A DNA stretch of 64,000 bases from Sporosarcina sp. JAI121 (GTDB lineage Bacteria > Bacillota > Bacilli > Bacillales_A > Planococcaceae). Under the pieces are notes generated by a model. It ran no database searches. It saw nothing but the letters and a program-made list of their open reading frames with translations, and was not told where the DNA came from. A program made the position numbers and the translations under genes. Positions 8,708 through 20,030 of the stretch are shown piece by piece. Each line of letters starts with the position of its first letter. The stretch's first letter is position 1. The stretch spans positions 186,001 to 250,000 of the forward strand of contig NZ_JACCCL010000003.1 of NCBI RefSeq assembly GCF_013408665.1, given 5' to 3'.

Positions 8708-9006
8708 CTGAACGTAGGCGCCTTTAAAGGGGTAGCCGGAGCCATAAGACTGACGTCGAAGCTGTCTGGCTTATGGCAAGCCACTGAAAAAGTTCTTTTT
8801 TTAGTAAGAACTAGTTGATTGTAGTGGAGAGCGGCGACTCCAGCGGGAACAGCGCGAGCTGAAGACCCCGCAGGAACGCAGTGACGAGGAGGCTGAAGCC
8901 GTGCCCGCGGAAAGCGTCCGCTCGGAACGGAAATCAACGGGATTGAAGGAAATCGGACTTTTTCAGTGCCCTGGCTTATGGCGGGAGGCATCCTCGAAGC
9001 GGATTA
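8708..9006 (+). repeat. composite repeat: module A split by module B
   Basis: This stretch lies between the S-box terminator and metN. Module A (8708-8777, continuing 8983-9006) has the blocks GGCGCC, GGGGTAGCCGG, GCCATAAGACTGACG and GGCTTATGGC and ends GGGAGGCATCC. Module B (8778-8970) interrupts it. Related A copies are at 37205, 39510, 49325, 49499, 49962, 52428 and 52631. The gap also holds a short AAAAGCGGAAG segment at 8659-8669. Confidence 0.75.
8778..8970 (+). repeat. module B, MITE-like element nested in module A
   Basis: The ends are inverted: CACTGAAAAAGT (8782-8793) and ACTTTTTCAGTG (8957-8968). The element is flanked by a 12-bp direct repeat, CTGGCTTATGGC (8766-8777 and 8971-8982), consistent with target-site duplication. 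The GC-rich interior has blocks such as GAGCGGCGACTCCAGCGGGA and GAAGCCGTGCCCGCGG. No coding capacity is seen. Other copies are at 50088-50388 and, reversed and partial, 55391-55517. Confidence 0.7.
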
Positions 9007-9058
9007 GAAGGAATTCTAACTTACAATTTATATACATAAATTCTCAGAGGTGAAATAG

Positions 9059-10084
9059 ATGATTCATTTAAAAAATATCAATAAACAATTCGGTGTAGGG
9101 CCAGCGAGTATTTCAGCGGTCGAAAATGTCTCACTTGAAATTGCCGACGGTGAAATTTTTGGGATTATCGGTTACAGCGGAGCGGGCAAAAGTACATTAA
9201 TCCGTCTGTTGAATGGTCTTGAAAAACCGACATCAGGCAGTGTGAAAATTGGCGGTCTGGAAATATCCGCGATTAAAGGAAAAGAATTAAGAGAAGCGCG
9301 GCAAAAAGTAAGTATGATCTTCCAGCACTTCAACTTGCTGTGGTCACGAACAGTAAAGGACAATATCGCGTTCCCTCTTGAAATCGCGGGCGTGCGAAAA
9401 GCCAAACGTGAAAAGAAAGTGGCGGAACTGATTGAACTGGTCGGATTGGCGGGCAGGGAAAACGCGTATCCATCCGAATTGTCGGGCGGTCAGAAACAGC
9501 GTGTAGGAATTGCCCGTGCGCTTGCAAATGACCCCGAAGTCCTCCTTTGCGACGAGGCGACTTCAGCTCTTGACCCGGAAACGACGGATTCGATACTTGA
9601 TCTTCTGACGGGCATCAATGAAAGACTTGGTCTGACAATTGTTCTTATCACCCATGAAATGCATGTGATTCGCAAAATCTGCCACAGGGTTGCAGTGATG
9701 GAAGCCGGGAAGGTTGTCGAGATGGGGGACGTTCTCGATGTGTTCCAATCGCCGAAAGAGTCCATTACGAAGCGATTTGTCTCTCAAGTGACGGAGCCGG
9801 CGGAAGCGAAACAGGCAATGGCACATATTAAAGATGAATTTCCAACAGGCACACTTATCAAGCTCGTTTTCGTTGGTGAGCAGACAGAACAACCTGTGCT
9901 CGCAAGCCTTATTCGGAAATTCAATGTCGATGTAAACATCGTTCAAGGGAACATTTCCCATACACATGGTGGAGCATACGGCACACTCATTCTCCAACTT
10001 CTTGGGGATTCCGCTGTCATTGAGGAAGCAATCCAATACCTTAATGAAAATGATGTTCAGACGGAGGTGATCGGTAATGATTGA
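9059..10084 (+). CDS. metN: methionine ABC transporter, ATP-binding protein MetN
   Basis: A 341-residue ABC ATPase. Walker A GYSGAGKST is at residues 38-46, the signature is LSGGQKQR, and Walker B is LLCDEATSALD. The C-terminal ~90 residues form the NIL (methionine-sensing) domain typical of MetN. It energises methionine uptake with MetP and MetQ at the inner face of the membrane. The ATG follows AGAGGTG. It overlaps metP by 8 bases and is controlled by the upstream S-box. Confidence 0.95.
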   Translation: MIHLKNINKQFGVGPASISAVENVSLEIADGEIFGIIGYSGAGKSTLIRLLNGLEKPTSGSVKIGGLEISAIKGKELREARQKVSMIFQHFNLLWSRTVKDNIAFPLEIAGVRKAKREKKVAELIELVGLAGRENAYPSELSGGQKQRVGIARALANDPEVLLCDEATSALDPETTDSILDLLTGINERLGLTIVLITHEMHVIRKICHRVAVMEAGKVVEMGDVLDVFQSPKESITKRFVSQVTEPAEAKQAMAHIKDEFPTGTLIKLVFVGEQTEQPVLASLIRKFNVDVNIVQGNISHTHGGAYGTLILQLLGDSAVIEEAIQYLNENDVQTEVIGND

Positions 10085-10745
10085 AAACCTTTTTCCGAAT
10101 GTTGACTGGACTAAGATGTTGGAAGCGACTGTTGAAACACTCTATATGACAGCAGTTTCTACATTTTTCACATTAATTATCGGACTAGGACTCGGAATCA
10201 TACTGTTCCTATCAAGTCCCGGTCAACTGTGGTCGAATAAGCTTGTCAATATTATTTCAGGGGCATTCGTCAATGTATTTAGATCAATCCCGTTTATCAT
10301 ATTGATCATTTTGCTAATTCCGTTCACGAAATTTCTTCTAGGCACTATTCGCGGACCTGATGCAGCGATGCCGGCACTTATTATCGGAGCGGCTCCGTTT
10401 TATGCCAGAATGGTGCTAATTGCATTGCAGGAAATTGATAAAGGTGTAATTGAGGCTTCGAAGTCAATGGGAGCGAAAACGAAGACGATTATTTTTAAAG
10501 TTCTCATACCTGAATCGATGCCTGCTCTTGTTTCGGGGATTACTGTAACAGCCATCGCACTTGTCGGGTACACCGCTATGGCGGGTATTATCGGCGCAGG
10601 CGGTCTTGGGACACTTGCCTACTTGGATGGATTCCAGCGCAGCCGTGAAGACGTTACACTTGTTGCGACAATCTTTATTTTAATTATCGTTTTTATTATT
10701 CAATTCATCGGGGATTTCGCGGTGAGGAAATTTGACAAGAGATAA
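10077..10745 (+). CDS. metP: methionine ABC transporter permease MetP
   Basis: A 222-residue integral membrane protein with about five hydrophobic segments and the binding-protein-dependent permease motif EASKSMGAKTKTIIFKVLIPE, which docks on the MetN ATPase. It overlaps the end of metN, showing tight coupling in the metN-metP-metQ operon. The family is also called MetI. Confidence 0.95.
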   Translation: MIENLFPNVDWTKMLEATVETLYMTAVSTFFTLIIGLGLGIILFLSSPGQLWSNKLVNIISGAFVNVFRSIPFIILIILLIPFTKFLLGTIRGPDAAMPALIIGAAPFYARMVLIALQEIDKGVIEASKSMGAKTKTIIFKVLIPESMPALVSGITVTAIALVGYTAMAGIIGAGGLGTLAYLDGFQRSREDVTLVATIFILIIVFIIQFIGDFAVRKFDKR

Positions 10746-10814
10746 TTTTATCGCAGTAACACCAGGCTTTGCCTGTAAATCATAAAATAGAATAGAAAAA
10801 GGGGAGAAATGTTC

Positions 10815-11675
10815 ATGAAAAAGCTTTTAGGGGGAATAGTATTAGCAGTACTCGTATTCGCATTGGTAGCTTGCGGTGCGAAAAATGACAGCGGCGAAAA
10901 AAATGCAAGTGGGGGAGACAATGCTGTCGATGAAACCGTTGAAGAAACGAAAATCGTCATTGGTGCATCTAACACGCCGCACGCAATCATTCTAGAAAAG
11001 GCAGCTCCGATATTGAAAGAAAAAGGCATTGAACTTGTCATAGAAACATACCAAGACTATATCTTGCCGAACAAAGATCTTGAATCCGGTGAATTGGATG
11101 CGAACTTCTTCCAGCACATACCTTATTTGGATCAACAAGTAATTGACCACGGCTATAAATTTGCCAATGCAGGGGCTATCCATATCGAACCGATGGCTGT
11201 TTACTCGACGAAATATAAATCAATCGAGGAACTTCCAGATGGTGCTGTTATTATATTCAGTAACTCAGTAGCTGAACATGGCCGCGTTCTTTCATTGCTG
11301 GAGTCAGCCGGGCTAATCAAATTGGCTGATGGAGTAGATAAAGTAAAGGCTGAAGTGAAAGACATTGTAGACAATCCTAAAAATCTACAGTTTGATGCGA
11401 ATTACGAACCATCGTTATTGCCGCAACTCTATAACAATGATGAAGGTGATGCGGTAGTCATCAATGCAAACTATGCAATTGATGCAGGTCTGAATCCAGT
11501 CGAAGATTCTATTGCGATTGAAGAGACGGAGTCGCCGTATGCGAATATCATTGCAGTGAGAGAAGGCGATGAAAATACTGAAGCAATCGAGACTTTGGTT
11601 GATGTATTGAAATCGAAGGAAATTCAAGATTTCATTGTCGAAGAATGGGGCGGCGACGTCATTCCTGTTAAGTGA
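10815..11675 (+). CDS. metQ: methionine-binding lipoprotein MetQ (first copy)
   Basis: A 286-residue substrate-binding lipoprotein of the NlpA/MetQ family. The signal peptide has a lipobox LVAC with the lipidated cysteine at residue 20, followed by a Ser/Gly-rich linker and the NlpA-family ligand domain (VIGASNTPHAIILEKAAP, QDYILPN, DANFFQHIPYL). The ATG at 10815 is preferred over an in-frame ATG two codons earlier because of the spacing from GGGGAG. It lies 69 bases after metP. A second, similar copy follows. Confidence 0.93.
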   Translation: MKKLLGGIVLAVLVFALVACGAKNDSGEKNASGGDNAVDETVEETKIVIGASNTPHAIILEKAAPILKEKGIELVIETYQDYILPNKDLESGELDANFFQHIPYLDQQVIDHGYKFANAGAIHIEPMAVYSTKYKSIEELPDGAVIIFSNSVAEHGRVLSLLESAGLIKLADGVDKVKAEVKDIVDNPKNLQFDANYEPSLLPQLYNNDEGDAVVINANYAIDAGLNPVEDSIAIEETESPYANIIAVREGDENTEAIETLVDVLKSKEIQDFIVEEWGGDVIPVK

Positions 11676-11771
11676 TTTGACTAAGGTAGTGGACAAGGTA
11701 AACGGTTCAGTTGAACAACTTGCTATACCCACCATCCAGATTAACATCATAGAAAAAAGGGAGATTATAAA

Positions 11772-12608
11772 ATGAAGAAGTTACTATCGGGAATTTTATT
11801 GGCAGTACTTATACTTGCACTTGCGGCTTGTGGAACAAAAAACACCGATGAAGGTAATAATGCAGGCGGAAAAGAGATGACTAAGATTGTAATCGGTGCT
11901 TCCAATACACCACATTCGATTATTCTTGAACAGGCAAAACCGTTATTGGAGGAAAAAGGGTACGATCTTCAAATCGAAACATACCAAGACTACGTATTGC
12001 CAAATCAAGATCTTGAATCAGGCGAACTCGATGCAAACTACTTTCAGCACATTCCTTACCTAGAATTGCAAATTAAAGATGCCGGATACGACTTTGTGAA
12101 TGCAGGCGGCATCCATATTGAACCAATCGGTGTGTATTCGAAAAAGTATAAATCATTAGATGAACTTCCAGATGGTGCAACGATTTTAATGAGCAGCTCA
12201 ATTTCGGATCACGGACGTGTGCTTGCGATGCTCGAGTCGAAAGGACTTATCAAACTTGACGAAGGTATAGATAAAACAGCAGCTGAACTGAAAGATATCG
12301 TTGAAAATCCCAAAAACATCAAATTTGATGCAAACTACGAACCGGGGCTAATGCCACAACTTTACTCGAATGATGAGGGCGATGCGTTGTTGATCAACTC
12401 GAACTTTGCAATCGATGCTGGCTTGAATCCGATTGAAGATTCCATTGCAATCGAAGATGAGGATTCCCCTTATGTAAATATCATCGCTGTCAAAAAAGGC
12501 GATGAAGATGAAGATGCGATCAAAGCTTTGATCGAAGTATTGAAGTCCAAAGAAATCCAAGACTTTATTTTAAAAGAATGGGACGGCACTGTAGTCCCAG
12601 TAAAGTAA
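11772..12608 (+). CDS. metQ: methionine-binding lipoprotein MetQ (second copy)
   Basis: A 278-residue paralogue of the preceding gene, alignable over its whole length (VIGASNTPHSIILEQAKP, QDYVLPN, DANYFQHIPYL). Lipobox LAAC, cysteine at residue 20. The linker is shorter than in the first copy. It is separated from it by 96 bases with its own ribosome binding site (AAAAAGGGAG). The two copies probably feed one MetNP channel, perhaps with different ligands. A terminator follows directly. Confidence 0.92.
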   Translation: MKKLLSGILLAVLILALAACGTKNTDEGNNAGGKEMTKIVIGASNTPHSIILEQAKPLLEEKGYDLQIETYQDYVLPNQDLESGELDANYFQHIPYLELQIKDAGYDFVNAGGIHIEPIGVYSKKYKSLDELPDGATILMSSSISDHGRVLAMLESKGLIKLDEGIDKTAAELKDIVENPKNIKFDANYEPGLMPQLYSNDEGDALLINSNFAIDAGLNPIEDSIAIEDEDSPYVNIIAVKKGDEDEDAIKALIEVLKSKEIQDFILKEWDGTVVPVK

Positions 12609-12611
12609 TGT

Positions 12612-12652
12612 AAAAAAACTCCGTCGAAGGGTAAGAATTCGACGGAGTTTTT
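12612..12652 (+). terminator. terminator of the met operon
   Basis: AAAACTCCGTCGAA pairs with TTCGACGGAGTTTT around a 7-8-base loop and runs into T-rich sequence. It closes metN-metP-metQ-metQ. Confidence 0.9.
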
Positions 12653-12757
12653 ATATTTTCCAATAGATGTTAATAGCAAATTGATGTTTCAATAGCGAAA
12701 ATATTATGGTATTGTTGTCTCTTAAATACATAAACTCATCTTAGGGGGAACATTGGT

Positions 12758-13957
12758 TTGAAGTTCAAAATTGGTCTTATATGGCGTATTGTTATCGCAA
12801 TAGCACTGGCAGTACTCTTAGGTACATTTGTGCCAAAAGGATTTGTTCGTCTTTTCGCAACGTTCAACGATTTATTCTCTAACTTCCTGTCGTTTATTGT
12901 ACCGCTAATCATTATCGCATTCATTGCACCCGGGATTGCGAAACTTGGAAAGGGTTCGGGGAAGATGCTTGGGATTGCGGCAGTCGCTGCATACTCGTCA
13001 ACAATTATTGCTGGATTCCTGGCGTTTTTCGTAGGTTCATCAATACTCCCAAGTTTACTTGGCGGTAAAGCATTGAACACCTTGGAAGATCCGAGTGAAG
13101 CACTAGCTAAAGGCTTTTTCGAATTAGCGATACCTGCACCGGTGGAAATCATGACAGCGCTTGTACTCGCTTTCGTACTTGGAATCGGGATGGCATCTAT
13201 CGGAAGCCGTCAAATGCTTCCACTGTTTGACGAGTTCAATGCCATTATTGAAAAAGTCATTTCTTACGTTATTATTCCATTACTGCCATTCCACATTTTC
13301 GGGATCTTCTTGAACATGACTTATGGTGGACAAGTAGCAAAAGTATTGTCCGTATTTGCAGTTGTATTCGTACTGATTCTCATTCTGCATTTCACGATGT
13401 TACTAATTCAGTACTTCACTGCAGGAACATTATTGAGGAAGAATCCATTCTTCCTACTTAAAACGATGGCACCGGCTTATATGACAGCGTTAGGAACACA
13501 GTCATCCGCTGCAACGATACCTGTCACATTGAGACAAGCCCGAAAAACTGGTGCATCTGCACGCGTGACGGACTTTGCTGTTCCGTTATTCGCAACGATT
13601 CATCTTTCAGGGAGTACAATTACGATCATAACTTGTGCAATCGGGGTTATGATTCTAAATGGTCAAGCAATTGTTTTCGCGAGCTTCCTGCCCTTCATCT
13701 TTATGCTGGGCGTTATGATGATTGCTGCACCGGGGGTACCAGGTGGGGCGGTAATGACTGCAATCGGACTTCTTGGAACAATGCTTCATTTTGACCAGAC
13801 TATGATTGCACTTATGATTGCACTTTACATGGCGCAAGACAGTTTCGGAACCGCGACAAACGTTACGGGAGACGGAGCACTTGCTATAATCGTCGACAAG
13901 TTCACAAATGATGTCGATGGCGTGCCTGCAGAATCGACTAGCAATAGTAATGGATGA
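12758..13957 (+). CDS. dicarboxylate/amino acid:cation symporter (DAACS family)
   Basis: A 399-residue polytopic membrane protein of the sodium:dicarboxylate symporter family. Visible hallmarks are the serine-rich re-entrant loop (GTQSSAATIPVTLRQA, where GltP-type proteins have SSSATLP) and the substrate/cation-binding helix YMAQDSFGTATNVTGDGALA near the C-terminus. It should couple Na+ or H+ to uptake of an acidic or neutral amino acid or dicarboxylate; the substrate cannot be read from sequence. It starts at TTG 12758 with TTAGGGGGAA upstream. It is a single gene between terminators. Confidence 0.88.
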   Translation: MKFKIGLIWRIVIAIALAVLLGTFVPKGFVRLFATFNDLFSNFLSFIVPLIIIAFIAPGIAKLGKGSGKMLGIAAVAAYSSTIIAGFLAFFVGSSILPSLLGGKALNTLEDPSEALAKGFFELAIPAPVEIMTALVLAFVLGIGMASIGSRQMLPLFDEFNAIIEKVISYVIIPLLPFHIFGIFLNMTYGGQVAKVLSVFAVVFVLILILHFTMLLIQYFTAGTLLRKNPFFLLKTMAPAYMTALGTQSSAATIPVTLRQARKTGASARVTDFAVPLFATIHLSGSTITIITCAIGVMILNGQAIVFASFLPFIFMLGVMMIAAPGVPGGAVMTAIGLLGTMLHFDQTMIALMIALYMAQDSFGTATNVTGDGALAIIVDKFTNDVDGVPAESTSNSNG

Positions 13958-13960
13958 ATC

Positions 13961-13989
13961 AAAGCCGGTGCATGAAGCGCCGGTTTTTT
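13961..13989 (+). terminator. terminator after the DAACS symporter
   Basis: GCCGGTGC and GCGCCGG form a short GC-rich stem around ATGAA, followed by TTTTTT. Confidence 0.75.
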
Positions 13990-14096
13990 GAATTGTATGG
14001 ATTCTCATTAAGGAATAGATAAATGAAAATGAGCGAACACTGAAGGAAGGAACCCGCTCAAGTCTTGAATTAAGGGCATTCCTTTCAAATGGAATG

Positions 14097-14160
14097 ATTC
14101 TCAATGATTTGCAAGCCAATGATTAATACGTTAAGATTAGAATGATACTAAATTGAGAAT
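14097..14160 (+). promoter_or_regulatory. candidate suf promoter with Fur-like half sites
   Basis: TTGCAA (14109-14114) and TAAGAT (14132-14137), 17 bases apart, could be a sigma-A promoter. The sequence AATGATTCTCAATGATT just upstream, and TTGAGAAT at 14153-14160, contain TTCTCAAT/ATTGAGAA inverted copies that resemble Fur-box half sites. Both readings are tentative. Confidence 0.3.
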
Positions 14161-14198
14161 GGATATCCGTTCATCTTTAATATATTGGAGGTATTGGA

Positions 14199-14978
14199 AT
14201 GGCTACTTTGGAAATTAAAGACCTTCACGTTGAAATTGAAGGCAAGGAAATATTGAAAGGCGTCGATTTGACGATCAATACAAACGAGATCCACGCAATC
14301 ATGGGTCCGAATGGTACAGGTAAATCTACACTCGCACAAGCGATTATGGGGCATCCCAAATATGTGGTAACTTCAGGTACAATCACACTCGATGGTGAAG
14401 ACGTACTTGAAATGGAAGTGGACGAGCGCGCTAGAGCGGGGATCTTCCTTGGCATGCAATATCCAAGCGAGATTACCGGCGTAACGAATGCTGACTTCCT
14501 ACGATCCGCAATCAATGCTAAACGTGAAGAAGGCGATGAAATTTCATTAATGAAATTCATTCGTGAACTTGACAGCAAAATGGAAATTCTTGAAATGGAT
14601 GAAGATATGGCTACACGTTACTTGAACGAAGGTTTCTCGGGCGGAGAGAAAAAACGTAACGAAATCCTTCAACTTACAATGTTGAAGCCTAAATTTGCAG
14701 TGCTAGATGAAATTGACTCGGGTCTTGATATCGATGCATTGAAAATTGTTTCAAAAGGCATCAATGAAATGCGCGGCGAAGATTTCGGCTGCCTGATCAT
14801 CACTCACTACCAACGTCTTCTTGACTATATTACGCCTGACACAGTTCACGTTATGATGCAAGGTAAAGTTGTTAAATCCGGCGGTGCTGAACTGGCACAT
14901 AAACTTGAAGAACAAGGGTATGACTGGATTAAAGAAGAACTTGGCATCGAAGACGAAACTGTCGGGTTGGAAGTTTAA
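14199..14978 (+). CDS. sufC: Fe-S cluster assembly ATPase SufC
   Basis: A 259-residue ABC-type ATPase of the SUF scaffold. Walker [10 protein letters not shown] is near residues 34-42, the signature segment is [13 protein letters not shown], and the Walker B region is [16 protein letters not shown]. It forms SufBC2D with the downstream products and drives cluster assembly in the cytoplasm. The ATG has TTGGAGGT upstream. It is the first gene of sufC-sufD-sufS-sufU-sufB, the gene order found in Bacillus. Confidence 0.96.
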   Translation: MATLEIKDLHVEIEGKEILKGVDLTINTNEIHAIMGPNGTGKSTLAQAIMGHPKYVVTSGTITLDGEDVLEMEVDERARAGIFLGMQYPSEITGVTNADFLRSAINAKREEGDEISLMKFIRELDSKMEILEMDEDMATRYLNEGFSGGEKKRNEILQLTMLKPKFAVLDEIDSGLDIDALKIVSKGINEMRGEDFGCLIITHYQRLLDYITPDTVHVMMQGKVVKSGGAELAHKLEEQGYDWIKEELGIEDETVGLEV

Positions 14979-14997
14979 GAAAGGGGGACGATTCAAA

Positions 14998-17964
<2,967 letters not shown>

Positions 17965-17982
17965 TAGGACGGAGGAATAGTA

Positions 17983-19380
17983 ATGGCTAAAAAAATGCCG
18001 GAAATCGGCGATTACAAATATGGGTTTTCTGATAAAGACGTCTCTGTTTTCCGTTCGGAACGTGGTTTGACAAAAGAAATCGTTGAAGAAATTTCAAGTA
18101 TGAAGGATGAGCCGGAATGGATGCTCAACTACCGCTTGAAATCATTGGAAATGTTCTACAAAATGCCAATGCCTCAGTGGGGTGGAGATCTAAACTCCCT
18201 TAAATTCGACGAAATCACTTATTACGTTAAACCATCTGAAGGGGCAGAACGCTCTTGGGATGAAGTACCGGAAGAAATCAAGCGTACATTTGATAAACTT
18301 GGAATTCCTGAAGCTGAGCAAAAATACCTTGCGGGTGTTTCAGCACAATACGAATCTGAAGTTGTTTATCACAACATGAAAGAAGAACTCGTTGATTTGG
18401 GGATTGTCTTCAAAGATACGGATTCAGCACTTAAAGAAGACGAAGAGCTGTTCAAAAAGTATTGGGGCACGGTCATTCCGAACTCCGATAACAAATTTGC
18501 GGCATTGAACTCGGCTGTCTGGTCGGGTGGATCATTCATCTACGTACCGCCAGGCATCAAAGTTGATACGCCTCTGCAAGCCTATTTCCGCATCAACTCG
18601 GAAAATATGGGACAGTTCGAACGTACAATGATTATTGTCGATGAAGGGGCAAGCGTCCACTACGTTGAAGGATGTACGGCACCTGTCTACACAACGAATT
18701 CACTGCATAGTGCTGTCGTTGAAATCATCATCAAAAAAGATGCGTACTGCCGCTACACGACGATTCAAAACTGGGCTAACAACGTTTATAACCTTGTTAC
18801 GAAGCGTGCAGTTTGTGAAGCGAACGCGACGATGGAATGGGTTGACGGTAACATCGGTTCGAAACTGACGATGAAATATCCGGCGATTATTCTTAAAGGC
18901 GAAGGCGCTCGCGGAATGACACTTTCCATTGCACTTGCAGGAAAAGGTCAACACCAGGACGCTGGAGCAAAAATGCATCACCTTGCACCAAACACATCAT
19001 CTACAATCGTATCGAAATCAATTGCTCAACACGGTGGTAAAGTGACATATCGCGGAATCGTTCACTTCGGACGTAAAGCGGATGGCGCACGTGCGAACAT
19101 CGAGTGTGATACGCTCATTATGGATAAGTTGTCGACATCCGACACGATTCCATATAATGAAATCCTGAATGATAACATTTCACTTGAACACGAAGCAAAA
19201 GTTTCCAAAGTATCAGAGGAGCAGCTCTTCTACTTGATGAGCCGCGGTGTTCCTGAGCTGGAAGCAACTGAAATGATCGTCATGGGCTTCATCGAGCCAT
19301 TCACAAAAGAACTACCGATGGAATATGCTGTAGAAATGAACCGCCTAATCAAGTTCGAGATGGAAGGTTCAATCGGGTAA
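17983..19380 (+). CDS. sufB: Fe-S cluster assembly protein SufB
   Basis: A 465-residue scaffold protein of the SufBC2D complex. It begins with the SufB-type segment [11 protein letters not shown] and carries the conserved cysteine/beta-helix core ([11 protein letters not shown]) and the C-terminal [21 protein letters not shown]. It is the last gene of the suf operon, 18 bases after sufU, with ribosome binding site GGACGGAGGA and a terminator 12 bases beyond its stop. Confidence 0.96.
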   Translation: MAKKMPEIGDYKYGFSDKDVSVFRSERGLTKEIVEEISSMKDEPEWMLNYRLKSLEMFYKMPMPQWGGDLNSLKFDEITYYVKPSEGAERSWDEVPEEIKRTFDKLGIPEAEQKYLAGVSAQYESEVVYHNMKEELVDLGIVFKDTDSALKEDEELFKKYWGTVIPNSDNKFAALNSAVWSGGSFIYVPPGIKVDTPLQAYFRINSENMGQFERTMIIVDEGASVHYVEGCTAPVYTTNSLHSAVVEIIIKKDAYCRYTTIQNWANNVYNLVTKRAVCEANATMEWVDGNIGSKLTMKYPAIILKGEGARGMTLSIALAGKGQHQDAGAKMHHLAPNTSSTIVSKSIAQHGGKVTYRGIVHFGRKADGARANIECDTLIMDKLSTSDTIPYNEILNDNISLEHEAKVSKVSEEQLFYLMSRGVPELEATEMIVMGFIEPFTKELPMEYAVEMNRLIKFEMEGSIG

Positions 19381-19391
19381 TTATCATAAGG

Positions 19392-19418
19392 GAAAACCGG
19401 CCACTACGGCCGGTTTTT
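19392..19418 (+). terminator. suf operon terminator
   Basis: AAAACCGGCC and GGCCGGTTTT close a 5-base loop and are followed by T residues. It lies directly after sufB and just before the tandem repeat array. Confidence 0.92.
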
Positions 19419-19434
19419 TCGTCTTTACATATAG

Positions 19435-19897
19435 TCTGTCGTCCAGTTTGCCGGCTGTCGTAGAGTTTCCTGACTCTGTCGCACAGTTCCGCCGTTCTGT
19501 CGTAGAGTTTTCAAAGTCTGTCGTCCAGTTTGCCGGCTGTCGTAGAGTATGCTGAGTCTGTCGTCCAGTTCCGCCGTTCTGTCGTAGAGTACACCAAGTC
19601 TGTCGTCCAGTTTGTCGGCTGTCGTAGAGTTTCCTGACTCTGTCGCACAGTTCCGCCGTTCTGTCGTAAAGTACTCCAAGTCTGTCGTCCAGTTTGACGG
19701 CTGTCGTAGAGTTTCCTGACTCTGTCGCACAGTTCCGCCTTTCTGTCGTAGAGTACTCCAAGTCTGTCGTAGAGTACTCCAAGTCTGTCGTCCAGTTTGC
19801 CGGCTGTCGTAGAGTATGCTGAGTCTGTCGTCCAGTTCCGCCATTCTGTCGTAGAGTTTTCAAAGTCTGTCGTACAGTCTGTCTGCTGTCGACCACA
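19435..19897. repeat. tandem array of 20/21-bp units with 82-bp higher-order period
   Basis: About 23 consecutive units each begin (T)CTGTCGTMSAGT followed by 8-9 variable bases. Units run 20, 20, 21, 21 bases, giving an exact 82-bp super-unit: 19435-19516, 19517-19598, 19599-19680, 19681-19762, then one extra 21-base unit and another super-unit 19784-19865, ending in a decayed unit near 19897. On the minus strand the array has no stop in long stretches of all three frames. One phase reads as heptads such as KLYDRTA, ELCDRVR and KLDDRLG, but the 20-base units shift the frame, so a real protein is unlikely. The remaining ~130 bases to yunF look like an ordinary upstream region. Confidence 0.9.
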
Positions 19898-20030
19898 ATT
19901 CCTCAAGTTCATCATTTAATCCAACAAACCTTCATCAAACAATCCCCGGAAACAATTGCAATTGCCGTAAATTTTTAAAGTACATATGTTAGTATGATAG
20001 TATCGATTTAATTGAAAGGGGGCGGGTAGG

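Noticed and set aside
9563..10036. 157-codon open frame opposite metN
   Set aside because: Antisense shadow of the MetN NIL-domain region, with no recognisable domain.
14869..14997. N-terminal extension of SufD into sufC
   Set aside because: A strong ribosome binding site precedes ATG 14998 and the family length is about 435 residues.
19435..19897. CRISPR array
   Set aside because: The conserved core is only about 12 bases, the intervening segments are 8-9 bases and recur in four types, and no cas gene is near.
19384..19915. Three overlapping minus-strand open frames of 134-170 codons in the tandem repeat
   Set aside because: They exist in all three frames because the repeat lacks stops. 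The 20-base units shift the frame and no start has a convincing ribosome binding site.
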